Source of the DNA: Ancylomarina salipaludis
GTDB lineage: Bacteria > Bacteroidota > Bacteroidia > Bacteroidales > Marinifilaceae
Assembly (NCBI RefSeq): GCF_004122035.1
Contig: NZ_SAXA01000009.1
Span: forward strand, 62,001-126,000
Direction of reading: 5' to 3'
Length of the DNA stretch: 64,000 nt
The number at the start of each line of letters is the position of its first letter. Position 1 is the first letter of the stretch. Below, piece by piece: positions 63,937 through 64,000 of this stretch. The translations under genes and the position numbers were made by a program. Below the pieces are notes generated by a model. The model was not told where the DNA came from. It was given only the letters and a program-made list of their open reading frames with translations, and did not search any database.

Positions 63937-63984
63937 TCACATTCTATTTGGTAAATTAGAAGGTAACAACTCCAAATAAATTTC

Positions 63985-64000
63985 ATGGCGAAAACAACTC
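63985..64000 (+). CDS. Possible start of a plus-strand gene cut by the window edge
   Basis: ATG GCG AAA ACA ACT (MAKTT) opens at 63985, divergent from the HutD gene, in a plausible position for a start codon. Only five codons are visible, so this is a guess. Confidence 0.2.

Overview
The window reads as a chromosomal segment of a Bacteroidota bacterium, most likely a marine, facultatively or strictly anaerobic member of the Marinilabiliales (the order is inference). The sequence is AT-rich. Where promoters can be seen they carry the Bacteroidota -7 box TAnnTTTG, and Shine-Dalgarno sequences are almost absent. The gene content fits: type IX secretion genes, a DUF4249/TonB-receptor operon, GldA, a long-form IspG, GlnS, and a vitamin B12-dependent ribonucleotide reductase. 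There are no rRNA genes, CRISPR arrays, prophages or complete insertion sequences.

Layout. 1-6.6 kb: the 5' part of a sigma-54 response regulator gene, a free-standing cobalamin riboswitch with its own promoter box and terminator, PBP1A and topA. 6.8-12.6 kb: the type IX secretion cluster porP-gldK-gldL-gldM-gldN (outer-membrane ring, inner-membrane proton motor). 12.7-17.2 kb: a GDP-mannose synthesis gene, mlaE-mlaF, a DUF4296 lipoprotein and a degenerate amidohydrolase. 17.4-22.7 kb: two more type IX components, the lipoprotein PorW/SprE and the response regulator-phosphatase PorX. 22.7-31.5 kb: tsaE, alanine dehydrogenase, two paralogous TPR/LytS-type sensor kinases, sucC-sucD and a small membrane protein. 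31.7-38.5 kb: metK under a SAM-II-type riboswitch, gldA, ispG, a secreted protein, a HAD phosphatase and tRNA-Ile(CAT). 39.6-41 kb: a non-coding repeat region followed by three identical initiator tRNA genes. 41-51.4 kb: a 1147-residue outer-membrane protein, kdtA, nrdJ, glnS and folB. 51.5-55.2 kb: tRNA-Cys and four small metabolic or unknown genes. 55.2-63.1 kb: a five-gene minus-strand operon with two DUF4249 lipoproteins, an unknown secreted protein, an STN-type TonB receptor and an MG2 protein with a plug-like tail. The window ends with a HutD-family gene.

How it works together. Most of the secretion apparatus is here: PorP, GldK/N ring, GldL/M motor, PorW linking the ring to the translocon, and PorX regulating it; the translocon (Sov/SprA), PorV and the PorY kinase are not. 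No protein in the window shows an obvious type IX C-terminal sorting domain. Cobalamin appears twice: an orphan riboswitch RNA at the left edge and the AdoCbl-dependent reductase NrdJ at 46 kb. Methionine/SAM control is visible at metK. The best candidates for undescribed biology are the orphan B12-riboswitch transcript, the metal-ligand-less amidohydrolase, the inverted-repeat-bounded element at 39.8-40.4 kb, and the duplicated DUF4249/receptor/MG2-plug operon.
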